Assembly: GCA_007128275.1 (NCBI GenBank)
Contig: SKXR01000176.1
Span: 1 to 27,915, forward strand
Direction of reading: 5' to 3'
Origin: Kiritimatiellia bacterium
Lineage (GTDB): Bacteria; Verrucomicrobiota; Kiritimatiellia; SLAD01
DNA: 27,915 nt
Part shown: in pieces, positions 1-7,077 of the stretch
Position numbering within the stretch: position 1 is the stretch's first letter
How the letters are laid out: each line of letters begins with the position of its first letter
The notes under the pieces: generated by a model
What the model was told of the DNA's origin: nothing
Database searches by the model: none
Seen by the model: the letters and a program-made list of their open reading frames with translations, nothing else
Made by a program: the position numbers and the translations under genes

Positions 1-256
1 CCTTCCTTTGGAGATTGCAACTCGAGTGGTGGGGCGAACCGTCCCGGTGAGCCGGGAGCGTGAATTGTGATTGTCCAAGACAACGGTCTTTTCAATCTCT
101 GTCCACGCGCGGCGGCTCGGCCGGAGGCCTCGCCCTACCTGCCCTTGGAGATTGCAACTCGAGTGGTGGGGCGAACCGCCCCGGTGAGCCGGGAGCGTGA
201 ATTGTGATTGTCCAGGACAACGGTCTTTTCAATCTCTGTCCACGCGCGGCGCTCGG
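1..256. repeat. Two tandem copies of a 137-bp-period REP-containing repeat
   Basis: Bases 8-120 and 145-256 are near-identical direct copies offset by exactly 137 bp. Each holds a forward REP-like hairpin (33-53 and 170-190) of the form GGC-GA-ACC, five-base loop, GGT-GA-GCC. Between the copies lies a reverse-oriented REP (114-134). A short AAGAC/GTCTT stem around 78-91 is kept in copy 2 with a G-U pair. Copy 1 is already in progress at the window edge, so the array probably continues to the left. A third, partial copy lies on the other side of the adjacent RAYT gene. No gene is seen in 1-264. Confidence 0.9.
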
Positions 257-264
257 ACTTTGCA

Positions 265-708
265 TCACCATTCACCCCGTACGAACGTATAGGGCCAATC
301 CCGCCAATTCTCTACCAACCCCTGCCTCACGGGATTCATCAGTACGTAATAGAGCTTCTCTGTGAATTCGGTATCATTACGCAAGCGATGCTCAAAAAAG
401 TCCTCCTGCCAGTCAATGCCGAGTATTTTAGCCTGAAACCCTTTCCAAGGTTTAATGACTGTACGGATGCCGGATCTGGTGAACGTGGCAATCATGTGAA
501 CATGATCGGGCATAATGACCATCACATACATGTACCACTTGTGTAACTCTTCATAGACGGCAATGCTTTCGATCAGAGGAACCGCGATATTTTCGTGTGC
601 AAGCACATTTGTGCCGCGAGAACAGCAGTTGATGGTGATGAAATGACGGCTTCCGTCCGGCACCCAGGACGGAAGGCCATGCGGCAACTTCTTGCGTTCG
701 GGAAGCAT
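265..708 (-). CDS. REP-associated tyrosine transposase (RAYT, IS200-like Y1 family)
   Basis: A 147-residue protein of the Y1/HUH single-strand transposase superfamily, RAYT branch. The family cuts and mobilises REP hairpins and is normally a stable chromosomal gene rather than a classical insertion sequence. Visible features are the N-terminal strand HFITINC (about 22-28), the HUH metal motif in MPDHVH (His69 and His71), and the C-terminal YVLMNPVRQGLV block, where Tyr121 sits four residues before the Asn-Pro and is the expected nucleophile. The protein looks complete, with no internal stop or frameshift. It is flanked by the REP-bearing repeats it presumably acts on (1-256 and 801-892). It lies downstream of the rlmL-like gene on the same strand. 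The family call is firm; current activity is unknown. Confidence 0.9.
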   Translation of the reverse strand: MLPERKKLPHGLPSWVPDGSRHFITINCCSRGTNVLAHENIAVPLIESIAVYEELHKWYMYVMVIMPDHVHMIATFTRSGIRTVIKPWKGFQAKILGIDWQEDFFEHRLRNDTEFTEKLYYVLMNPVRQGLVENWRDWPYTFVRGEW

Positions 709-768
709 GATCGATCCGTATCATGAATACGTATTCCGCGCGAATAGAAAAAAGGGAAAAGATACAAG

Positions 769-892
769 GGCGAACCGTCCATGGCACGCCGTAGCCCGGC
801 GAAGGCGGCTCGGCCGGAGGCCTCGCCCTACCTGCCCTTGGAGATTGCGGCTCGAGTGGTAGGGCGAACCGTCCCGGTGAGCCGAGAACGTG
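769..892. repeat. Partial third copy of the REP repeat, right of RAYT
   Basis: Bases 801-892 match the region joining the two left-hand copies: a reverse REP at 807-827, then the conserved linker, then a forward REP at 863-883. This gives the same inverted REP pair (REPIN-like) as 114-190. Bases 769-780 carry only the left half of another forward REP, which looks like a truncated remnant. The stretch 709-925 contains no other feature. Confidence 0.85.
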
Positions 893-925
893 GAGGGCGA
901 TGGCGCGGATCGATGGTCTTTCCCC

Positions 926-2128
926 TCATGGGTTCCGTTCGTCCGCCGGACCGGCAAACAATTCGTAGCGGCACAATCTTCCGTCAAGACCACCGTTTTT
1001 CAGCGCCTTCTTCCAAGAGGGTTTGAGGCCGAGCTTCTTGACCAGCTTGTCGTCGCCATAGAAAATATAGGCCTCGCAACCGGGGCACCGTTGCTTGAGG
1101 AAATCGCCGAAGCTCTTCAATAACGTTTCCGCGTCTTCCCGCCCGCCAAGCCGCAACCCGTAGGGCGGGTTGGCTGCAATGATCGCGTGATCCCAGCCCG
1201 GGAGGGCCTTGAAGTCGGCGCACTGCAGGGTGATCCGATCGCCTTCGGGAAGCATCTTGGCATTGGCGCGCGCGGCGGCCACGGCGGCGGGATCGATGTC
1301 GCTGCCTTCCAAGATGAGCCCGTGTGGCACGTGGATTCTCCCGTCGAGCGCGCTCTTCATGTCGCGCCAGAGCCCCGCATCGAAGTCGGGCAGGCGCTGA
1401 ACAGCGTATGACGCTCTCAGATACCCCGCCGGTATGCGGCACGCGGTCATCCACGCCTCGCAAAGCAGCGTGCCCGATCCGCAGAACGGATCGATGAACG
1501 GTCGCTCGCCTTTCCAGCCGGTAGAGCGGATGATGCCGGCGGCGAGCGTTTCCTGCATGGGCGCGTCCACGGATTCCGCGCGATAGCCCCGACGATGGAG
1601 GGAGCCTCCGGCAAGATCCAGGCTGATAACCGCTTGATTGTGATGAATGTACAGGTGAACGGACACATCCGGATTGCGCGGATCCACGTTGGGCCGTTTT
1701 CCCGTTTGTGCGCGGAAACGATCGACGATGGCGTCCTTCAACGAAAGCGCGGCATACCGCGAATGCCGAATGGCGCTATTGGAGGTAATCGCTTGCACCG
1801 CGAAAGTCCGGTCCAAGCCGAATAACGATTCCCACGCGACTTCCCCCGCGCGGCGATGCAGATATTTCGGGCTGTGACAATCGAAACGGATCAGCGGCGC
1901 GAGCACGCGGGAGAACAGTCGCGCGCCATACAGAATCTGATACAACGCGCGCGTGTCCGCCTGAAAATAGAAGCCGCGATATCCGGGATGTATATCGTCG
2001 GCGCCGAGCTCCTTCAATTCATCCGCTCCCCATTCTTCCAACCCTTCGCCGAGCAAGGCGAAGAATCGACGGTCCTGATGGTACAGAAAGTCCGCCGGAT
2101 TCACAGACGGCAATGGGGAATCATTCAT
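926..2128 (-). CDS. rlmL: 23S rRNA (guanine-N2)-methyltransferase, RlmL/YpsC-like, THUMP domain
   Basis: A 400-residue protein matching the N-terminal half of E. coli RlmL (m2G2445 of 23S rRNA) and the stand-alone YpsC-type proteins of about 380-390 residues. A THUMP RNA-binding region occupies roughly residues 45-165. The Rossmann methyltransferase follows, with the SAM-binding motif DPFCGSGT at 213-220, an acidic GSDIDP segment near 275-280, and the catalytic NPPYG at 320-324, typical of exocyclic N-methylation of guanine. The C-terminal RlmK domain found in proteobacterial fusions is absent, which is normal outside that group. It is the last gene of a minus-strand group, starting 15 bases after the barrel gene stops. 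The exact target guanine is inferred from the family. Confidence 0.88.
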   Translation of the reverse strand: MNDSPLPSVNPADFLYHQDRRFFALLGEGLEEWGADELKELGADDIHPGYRGFYFQADTRALYQILYGARLFSRVLAPLIRFDCHSPKYLHRRAGEVAWESLFGLDRTFAVQAITSNSAIRHSRYAALSLKDAIVDRFRAQTGKRPNVDPRNPDVSVHLYIHHNQAVISLDLAGGSLHRRGYRAESVDAPMQETLAAGIIRSTGWKGERPFIDPFCGSGTLLCEAWMTACRIPAGYLRASYAVQRLPDFDAGLWRDMKSALDGRIHVPHGLILEGSDIDPAAVAAARANAKMLPEGDRITLQCADFKALPGWDHAIIAANPPYGLRLGGREDAETLLKSFGDFLKQRCPGCEAYIFYGDDKLVKKLGLKPSWKKALKNGGLDGRLCRYELFAGPADERNP

Positions 2129-2143
2129 GCATCGACTCTTCTT

Positions 2144-2899
2144 CTAGAATCGCCAGGTAAGCGTGGCCGCCGCGTGATGGAACAAGGCGAAGGTGTAGAC
2201 GTTGTCGTTGTCGGCGCCGCCCTCGAGGATGCGATATCCGAGACCGATGTTCAGCGCATCACGGACCTCGTATTGCAGCGCGCACAAGACGTCGATGGCG
2301 CGGCCCTGCGGAGCGGCGAGGGCATCCCCGTCCATCACTAAGGCCATTCGCGGGTGCAGGTGAAAGGCTAAACGGAAGTGGACGAGGGGAACCAATCCGA
2401 GATCGGAATCGGAATCACGCAATGTGGCGGACGCAAGGGATACCTTCGCGTCGCGCACGAACAATGTGCCGCCGAGATGGGCGCGGAATCGTTCGGTGTT
2501 CCATACCTGATACCGATAGGTGAGCCGATAGTTGTTGAACCGATAGGTGGCCTTCACGTGTTCGCCTGCGGGAAAGTCGGTGTCCACGAATCGTGTGTCA
2601 CGGGGTAATTCTCCTGTCGCTTCCGCTTGCAGGGGGGACAGGGTGAGGAGTATCGCGTGGCGTGGGGCAGGATGCCATGTCAGGCGGCCACGCACATACG
2701 CCGTCTCGTCCGCGTCGAGGTCGCTGGTCAGCGAGACGCGAGTGCCTTCGTCGCCGGGAATGCGCACATCGGCTCGTCCCACCCACACGTATCCGCTTTC
2801 GAGTTCCACTTCGCCGAGGGATTGCGCATGGGCGGATGCCGCCATGGCGCATAGCAGGATGGGCAGTACCCGTTGTTGTATTTGCGATCGTGTCATCAT
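2144..2899 (-). CDS. Small predicted outer-membrane beta-barrel protein
   Basis: A 251-residue protein that I cannot assign to a named family. It starts with a clear signal peptide (residues about 1-25, cleavage after AHA). Alternating polar/hydrophobic strands follow throughout, for example HAILLTLSPLQ, YRLTYRYQV and ALNIGLGYRI, and the chain ends in LTWRF. A C-terminal phenylalanine is the usual signature of barrels inserted by the Bam machinery. The size suits an 8-10 strand barrel. The initiator overlaps the stop of the upstream thioredoxin-like gene by four bases (ATGA, 2896-2899), so the two are probably translationally coupled. A second ATG follows immediately. Function is unknown; barrel topology is inferred. 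Confidence 0.72.
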   Translation of the reverse strand: MMTRSQIQQRVLPILLCAMAASAHAQSLGEVELESGYVWVGRADVRIPGDEGTRVSLTSDLDADETAYVRGRLTWHPAPRHAILLTLSPLQAEATGELPRDTRFVDTDFPAGEHVKATYRFNNYRLTYRYQVWNTERFRAHLGGTLFVRDAKVSLASATLRDSDSDLGLVPLVHFRLAFHLHPRMALVMDGDALAAPQGRAIDVLCALQYEVRDALNIGLGYRILEGGADNDNVYTFALFHHAAATLTWRF

Positions 2900-3411
2900 T
2901 CGGCTTTCGGGGCCAGGTCGGGATGTGTCTTGTAGAGGGCGCTGCTTGCCATGACAATGCGCCGCTGGATGTCCGCGATGGAAAGCAGCGTGCGGCGATC
3001 TCCGTCGCGCAGGAAGACGCCGACCGGGGTTGCAAATCCGCCGGGGCGGACCACAAAGACGCGCGGTCCGTATTTCACGCGGAAACGTTCTTCGGCAAGT
3101 TCGTTGGTTTCGCGTTCGGTCGGGATGGTGAGCTTTACGACGATGTAGTGTTGCAGGAAGTCCTGCATGTCGCGATGACGCAGAATCTCGTTTTCGAATT
3201 GGCGACTGCGACGAGCCGGGCCGGCGGGCGCGCGACTGGCGATAAAGAGCAACATGTCCGCTCCGAGTTCCGCTTGAAGCTCACGGGCCTCTTCAAATCC
3301 GCGTGCCCGCTCGAACCAGTCGTCCGGAGCAATGGGCAGGTCGTCCGAAAAGGCCGCCACGGGCGCGCTCAACAGCACACACCCGACAAGGATTGCTAAT
3401 CGCTCATTCAT
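2896..3411 (-). CDS. Secreted thioredoxin-fold-like protein without a CxxC motif
   Basis: A protein of 171 residues from the ATG at 3411. An in-frame ATG at 3444 would add 11 residues. I chose 3411 because a purine-rich GGGGAG site lies upstream and because it puts the signal peptide (LAILVGCVLLSAPVAA) at the N-terminus. After the signal come ARGFEEARELQAELGADMLLFIASRA, then HYIVVKLTIPTERE and YGPRVFVVRPGG, which resembles thioredoxin-like periplasmic proteins. The active-site cysteine pair is missing, so it is not an ordinary oxidoreductase. It leads a minus-strand group with the barrel protein and rlmL. The fold is a weak inference from strand pattern. Confidence 0.6.
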   Translation of the reverse strand: MNERLAILVGCVLLSAPVAAFSDDLPIAPDDWFERARGFEEARELQAELGADMLLFIASRAPAGPARRSRQFENEILRHRDMQDFLQHYIVVKLTIPTERETNELAEERFRVKYGPRVFVVRPGGFATPVGVFLRDGDRRTLLSIADIQRRIVMASSALYKTHPDLAPKAE

Positions 3412-3425
3412 TTCTTTTACGTCTC

Positions 3426-3504
3426 CCCGGAACCCAAAACCCACGACCTACAACCCAAAACCCGTGACCAACACCGAACACCGAATACTGAATACTGAAC
3501 ACCG
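3426..3504. repeat. Degenerate tandem heptanucleotide repeat
   Basis: Eleven consecutive 7-base units in perfect register fill the gap between the aminopeptidase stop (3506-3508) and the ribosome-binding region of the thioredoxin-like gene. Examples are CCCAAAA at 3433 and again at 3454, CGAACAC at 3475, CGAATAC at 3482, TGAATAC at 3489 and TGAACAC at 3496. Units drift gradually from a CCC-start to a TGA-start form. This resembles the short tandemly repeated repetitive (STRR) heptamers described in cyanobacteria; relatedness is not shown. Confidence 0.8.
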
Positions 3505-3505
3505 T

Positions 3506-4591
3506 TTAGACAAATTTCCCATCCTCCTGAAACAGCTTCCCGTCCACGTACAGGGCGCCGCCTTGGCGCAGGTCTTTGATCATGTCCCAGTGCAGGGCGG
3601 ACCGGTTGCGTCCGCCGGTCTCGGCATAGGATTGACCGAGGGCCAGGTGAATGCTGCCCCCGATCTTTTCATCGAAGAGGATGTTCTTGATGAACTTCTT
3701 GATGCCGTAATGGGTGCCGATGCCCAGTTCCCCGAGACGGCGTGCGCCGGGGTCCATATCCAGCATGCTGTGCAGGAAGGGCTCGTTCTTTTCCGCCGAC
3801 GCTTCCACGACACGGCCTTTACGGAAGACCAGCCGAATGCCGTCGATCTCGCGGCCACCGTGAACGACGGGATAATCATAACGGATATGGCCTTCCGCGG
3901 AGGTTTCCACGGGGCCGGTGAAAATCTCTCCGCAAGGCATATTGTGGATGCCGCAGGAATTGATGAATGTCCGTCCTTTGATCGATAGGGTGAGATCGGT
4001 ATCGGGTCCGACAATGCGGAACTGGTCCGCCCCTTTGAGTTTGCGGATCAAGCCCGCTTGGCGTTTGGCCATATCTTTCCAGGCGCGGACCGGGTTGTCC
4101 TGGTCGGCGTGCAGGGCGGCATACGCGAAATCCTCGAAATCCGACAGACTCATATCGGCATCCTGCGCGTACGCCTTCGTCGGGTGCAGGGTCAGCACCC
4201 ATTTCTTTTTCAGGAGCATTTGCCGCAGGTGGCGTGTGGCTTTGGACACACGCGCCTGTTTTTGCGGGTCGATATTGGCCAGCGTCCGCGTGTTGGACGC
4301 CGCCATGATACGGATCAGCCCGTCGACCTGACGCGCCGCGGCGGTGTCAAGTTTGTTGACCGTATCGAAATGGTGCGCCTTTCCGTGCTCGAACAGATTC
4401 TCCATGCACCTTTCCGGCGTCATGCGCACGGCCGCATACGCGCCTGTCTTGATCAGTTCCTCTTGAACCGCAACGATCAGCGGTTCCGCTTCCGGGGGGC
4501 CGTCGACCGTGATGATCTCTTTGGATTTCGCGTGAACGCTGTAGTGCACCAACGTTCGCGCATGGTTGTAAATACGCGCATCAATTCTCAT
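3506..4591 (-). CDS. M29-family (thermophilic) metallo-aminopeptidase
   Basis: A 361-residue cytosolic dinuclear-metal aminopeptidase that removes N-terminal residues from peptides. The start at 4591 is chosen because residues 1-19 then align with the usual family opening (HARTLVHYSV); an in-frame ATG at 4609 adds six residues. Expected metal and catalytic residues are visible: Glu222 in PCGEIFTGP, Glu288 in LGELGIG, His315 in IHLALGQSY, Tyr322, and the pair His334/Asp336 in ALHWDM. The 66-residue spacing between the two glutamates and the 7-residue His-Tyr spacing match AmpS/AmpT. The protein is somewhat shorter than AmpT (about 408 residues) because of a shorter loop between the histidines. 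It is divergent from the BASS transporter gene. Confidence 0.9.
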   Translation of the reverse strand: MRIDARIYNHARTLVHYSVHAKSKEIITVDGPPEAEPLIVAVQEELIKTGAYAAVRMTPERCMENLFEHGKAHHFDTVNKLDTAAARQVDGLIRIMAASNTRTLANIDPQKQARVSKATRHLRQMLLKKKWVLTLHPTKAYAQDADMSLSDFEDFAYAALHADQDNPVRAWKDMAKRQAGLIRKLKGADQFRIVGPDTDLTLSIKGRTFINSCGIHNMPCGEIFTGPVETSAEGHIRYDYPVVHGGREIDGIRLVFRKGRVVEASAEKNEPFLHSMLDMDPGARRLGELGIGTHYGIKKFIKNILFDEKIGGSIHLALGQSYAETGGRNRSALHWDMIKDLRQGGALYVDGKLFQEDGKFV

Positions 4592-4701
4592 GACCCGATT
4601 CAACCACATGCCGGGCCTGTCGGCAATCCTTGCATGTCATTATGATGGGCCGTCTTCCAAAAGGGCTGGACATTCGTGTCGTTCCCGGCAGAGTTTCCTG
4701 C

Positions 4702-5595
4702 ATGGAGGATTTCATAAAGACCCTGTTTCTGCCCTTGGCTTTGATGATCATTATGTTCGGCATGGGGATGACGCTGACCCCGGCGGATTTCAAACGGGTG
4801 ATTCTTGCGCCCAAAGCCAAGCTGTTGGGCTTGTTCAATCAGCTGGTGTTGTTGGTGTTGGTCGCGTTTGCGCTGGCACACCTCTTCCGATTGCCCGGTG
4901 AACTGGCGGTCGGGTTGATGTTGATTGCGGCCTGCCCCGGCGGGCCCACGTCAAACATCATCTCGCATTTGTCCAATGGGGATACCGCACTCTCCGTGAC
5001 GTTAACCGCGATCTCCAGCACCGTGACGGTGTTTACCATCCCGTTGATCATGGCCTTTTCGATGGGGCACTTCATGGAGGGAAGTCAGGTCATCCACCTG
5101 CCGTTCGGGAAGACGGTGTTGCAGTTAATGATCGTGACCATAATCCCGATCGCGTTGGGCATGCTGTTGCGCGCCGGCAAACCTGCGTTTGCCGCTCGCA
5201 TGACGCGCTCGGTGAACATCGTCTCGGTCGTATTCCTCGCCTTGGTGATTGGGGTGGCGGTTCTTCAGGAGGAGGAGCTCGGTCGGCAATTCATGGAAGC
5301 GGGTCCGGCCACGATTGCGCTGAACCTGTTGACGATGGGGCTGGGGTTTTCCGCGGCCTCTTGGTTCCGGTTGCCGGTCCGTCAGCGCATCACGATTTCC
5401 ATCGAGTCCGGCATCCAGAACGGCACCCTCGCACTGGCCATCGCGCTCGGCATTATGGGAAGCGCGCGTATCGCGGTTCCCGCCGTGGTGTACAGCCTTC
5501 TCATGTTCGGCACCGGAGGCTGGATGATCCTGCGATTCGGCCGCCGGAGGGAGCGCGCCGTCCCGGTTTCCGCCGACACGGTGTGTGGCGGCTGA
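4702..5595 (+). CDS. Bile acid:sodium symporter (BASS) family transporter
   Basis: An integral membrane protein of 297 residues from ATG 4702. In-frame ATGs further upstream, the first at 4630, would prepend a hydrophilic stretch, and 4702 places the first membrane helix where the family has it. About nine or ten hydrophobic segments are visible. The family-typical MFGMGMTLTPADF follows the first helix, and ACPGGPTSNIISHLSNGD corresponds to the conserved core-domain crossover region. IESGIQNGTLALAIA is the second conserved crossover motif. BASS proteins import organic anions (bile acids, pyruvate, pantoate and others) with Na+; the substrate here cannot be read from sequence. No strong Shine-Dalgarno is seen. 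Confidence 0.87.
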   Translation: MEDFIKTLFLPLALMIIMFGMGMTLTPADFKRVILAPKAKLLGLFNQLVLLVLVAFALAHLFRLPGELAVGLMLIAACPGGPTSNIISHLSNGDTALSVTLTAISSTVTVFTIPLIMAFSMGHFMEGSQVIHLPFGKTVLQLMIVTIIPIALGMLLRAGKPAFAARMTRSVNIVSVVFLALVIGVAVLQEEELGRQFMEAGPATIALNLLTMGLGFSAASWFRLPVRQRITISIESGIQNGTLALAIALGIMGSARIAVPAVVYSLLMFGTGGWMILRFGRRRERAVPVSADTVCGG

Positions 5596-5597
5596 GA

Positions 5598-5629
5598 TTG
5601 ACTTTTGCCGGGTAACCGTGGATTATAAT
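5598..5629 (+). promoter_or_regulatory. Candidate promoter of the 5659 gene
   Basis: A perfect TATAAT lies at 5624-5629, inside the palindrome GATTATAATC (5621-5630). TTGACT at 5598-5603 is a good -35 match, but the 20-base spacer is longer than the usual 16-18. A TATAAT this close to a start codon (30 bases) with a clear GGGAG ribosome site at 5646-5650 supports a promoter here. The -35 assignment is doubtful. Confidence 0.45.
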
Positions 5630-5658
5630 CGTAAAGTGACCAATCGGGAGATTCCGTC

Positions 5659-6111
5659 ATGCGTATACATAAGATCAAAGATATCTTTGACTGGACTCGC
5701 ACGTTTCACGACAAGTTGGCCGATGAATATACCCGGTTGGCCCAAGGACACGACCGGGATCGGGTAGGGATGCTCCTTAATTATCTCGCGGAGCACGAGC
5801 GGGCGCTGAGTGAAGCGGTGAAACACTATGAGGAGGACGCGATTCATAGTGAACTGGAAATCGCGTATGATCCGGACCTTGAGTTGCCGGTGGATTTGGA
5901 GGGCCTGTCGCGCGAACTGGACAAGGTCGATACCGCCGGGGTCCTGAATCTGGCCCTCCAATTCCATGACATGCTGGTCCGAGTCTATCAGGCGCTTGCC
6001 GAAAAAGCACCGAACCCTGAAATCAAAGGACTCTTTGAGGACATCGTCCGTCACGAAATCAGGGAGAAATTGCGGACCGCACGGGATGCCGGACGTTTGG
6101 AAGACATTTAA
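5659..6111 (+). CDS. Small all-helical protein, possibly ferritin-like
   Basis: A 150-residue protein without a signal peptide or membrane segment. It shows two similar helical halves. The first contains FHDKLADEYTRLA (about 16-28) and NYLAEHERALSEAVKHY (41-57). The second contains ALQFHDMLVRVYQALAE (99-115) and FEDIVRHEIREKLR (126-139). Two pairs of Glu/His-bearing helices separated by an acidic linker resemble the four-helix bundle of ferritin-like/rubrerythrin-like proteins. The exact Glu and ExxH di-iron spacing is not convincing, so metal binding is only a possibility. GGGAG at 5646-5650, eight bases before the ATG, fixes the start. It is probably monocistronic. Confidence 0.65.
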   Translation: MRIHKIKDIFDWTRTFHDKLADEYTRLAQGHDRDRVGMLLNYLAEHERALSEAVKHYEEDAIHSELEIAYDPDLELPVDLEGLSRELDKVDTAGVLNLALQFHDMLVRVYQALAEKAPNPEIKGLFEDIVRHEIREKLRTARDAGRLEDI

Positions 6112-6184
6112 TTCCGTTTCGGTCCGGTACCGGTCCCCCTAACGCGGCCCAACGCCCGCAACCGAAGAGGTCCGTGTGTTGGCG

Positions 6185-6296
6185 GGGGTGTACGCGTACG
6201 AAGATGCCCTGCCGACTTCGACACGCACCCCGTTTCTTCAAGACCAACTGTTGCCTTAAGATAGACGGCTTTTGGTCTCGCTTATTCCGGAAGAAT
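6185..6296 (+). ncRNA. Candidate structured RNA or long leader with three hairpins
   Basis: Three hairpins follow one another. Hairpin 1: GGGGT (6185-6189), GCGT (6194-6197) and CGAAG (6199-6203) pair with CTTCG (6216-6220), ACGC (6223-6226) and ACCCC (6227-6231), giving 14 pairs with a four-base bulge and a small internal loop. Hairpin 2: AGACCAA (6241-6247) pairs perfectly with TTGGTCT (6272-6278). Hairpin 3: ATTC (6284-6287) pairs with GAAT (6293-6296) around a CGGAA loop. No known RNA family is recognised, and transcription is not shown. Confidence 0.35.
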
Positions 6297-6440
6297 CTTA
6301 CGTGCGTTCCTGTCCCTCCGTCCCGTGCCTGCGAGCCTGTGCAAAAAGATCCTTGATTCGAACTAGCCGGCCGCCGTGGGGAGTCTCGCCAAGTACCTGT
6401 CCCCCGGGGTGGTCCCGCTCTGCGATCCCGACATTCTGAT

Positions 6441-6461
6441 TGTGGATCAACTTGTGCATAA
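6441..6461 (+). promoter_or_regulatory. Two DnaA-box-like sites
   Basis: TGTGCATAA at 6453-6461 is a perfect match to the complement of the DnaA box TTATNCACA. TGTGGATCA at 6441-6449 matches eight of nine positions. The two start 12 bases apart in the same orientation, just upstream of the mraZ promoter. This may link DnaA to dcw transcription; it is not by itself an origin. Confidence 0.45.
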
Positions 6462-6490
6462 TCTGTTAATAAGTTTTCCTAAAAAAGTTA

Positions 6491-6530
6491 TTGACGAATG
6501 GTGGGTTAAAGTGGTTTAAAGTGGGGCAGG
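6491..6530 (+). promoter_or_regulatory. mraZ promoter overlapping three MraZ-type operator repeats
   Basis: GTGGG at 6501, GTGGT at 6511 and GTGGG at 6521 are direct repeats starting exactly 10 bases apart, the first two followed by TTAAA or TTTAAA-like spacers. MraZ proteins bind such phased TGGG-containing repeats and repress their own promoter. TTGACG at 6491-6496 is a good -35; TTTAAA at 6515-6520 is a possible -10 with an 18-base spacer, placed inside the operator. Negative autoregulation of the dcw cluster is the natural reading. Confidence 0.78.
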
Positions 6531-6541
6531 AGTTAGGGAGA

Positions 6542-7024
6542 ATGGAGTCAAATAACACAATGGCAACGAGCGGTGCAGGAGGCGAAGGCGTGTTCGTCAG
6601 CCGTTATGTCCATTCTCTCGACGCGAAACGCCGACTTACCATTCCTTCAGATTGGCGCGAGTTGGCGGGTGTTCCGAAGCGGTTGTTTGTTCTTCCCGGT
6701 GTCAACGACCAGTGCCTGTGCGTTTATCCCGCTCGTGAAATGACCCGTCGCATGGAACGGCTCCGCAACCTTTCCATTGCCGATGAAAGGGGTCGACAAC
6801 TGGCCCGGACACTCGCCTCTCGCTCCGATCTGGTTCCCTGGGACAGTCAGGGGCGCATTCGCGTGAAAGACGAACTGCTCGATTTCGCGAGCATTGCCAA
6901 TCAGGCGATGTTGGTGGGCACGTTCGACGGATTTGAAATCTGGAACCCGGATCTCTGGCAGAAGGTGGAGAATGCGGTGGACCAGGATGGTTTGGGCGCA
7001 GCGGCTCGATACGTGGGCTTCTGA
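6542..7024 (+). CDS. mraZ: MraZ, dcw-cluster transcriptional regulator
   Basis: A 160-residue SpoVT/AbrB-fold protein with the two tandem swapped-hairpin domains of the family: VSRYVHSLDAKRRLTIPSDWRE (about 18-39) and SDLVPWDSQGRIRVKDELLDF (about 94-114). MraZ forms a ring and represses the cluster by binding repeated GTGGG elements, which lie immediately upstream at 6501-6530. The ATG at 6542 is chosen because GGAG at 6529-6532 is nine bases upstream. A TTG at 6491 would extend the frame through the operator and is unlikely; ATG 6560 lacks a well-placed ribosome site. The N-terminal 15 or so residues before FVSRY are Ser/Gly/Thr-rich and extend beyond most homologues. It is the first gene of the cluster. 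Confidence 0.93.
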   Translation: MESNNTMATSGAGGEGVFVSRYVHSLDAKRRLTIPSDWRELAGVPKRLFVLPGVNDQCLCVYPAREMTRRMERLRNLSIADERGRQLARTLASRSDLVPWDSQGRIRVKDELLDFASIANQAMLVGTFDGFEIWNPDLWQKVENAVDQDGLGAAARYVGF

Positions 7025-7077
7025 TCCCTTTTAACAATACATGAGAAGGCCACGTGTTGTGGCGGAGGTACGTGAGT

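Larger units (their letters stand above)
6112..6490. other. Non-coding region upstream of the dcw cluster
   Basis: About 380 bases without a credible gene; the short open frames lack ribosome sites and family resemblance. I see a structured segment at 6185-6296 and two DnaA-box-like sites at 6441-6461, listed separately. I found no tRNA, RNase P RNA, tmRNA or 4.5S signature. The CCGGTACCGG palindrome near 6124 is short and has no U-tract. Confidence 0.6.

Noticed and set aside
6112..6490. Known structured RNA (RNase P RNA, tmRNA, 6S or 4.5S RNA, tRNA)
   Set aside because: None of the conserved sequence signatures of these RNAs could be found by eye.
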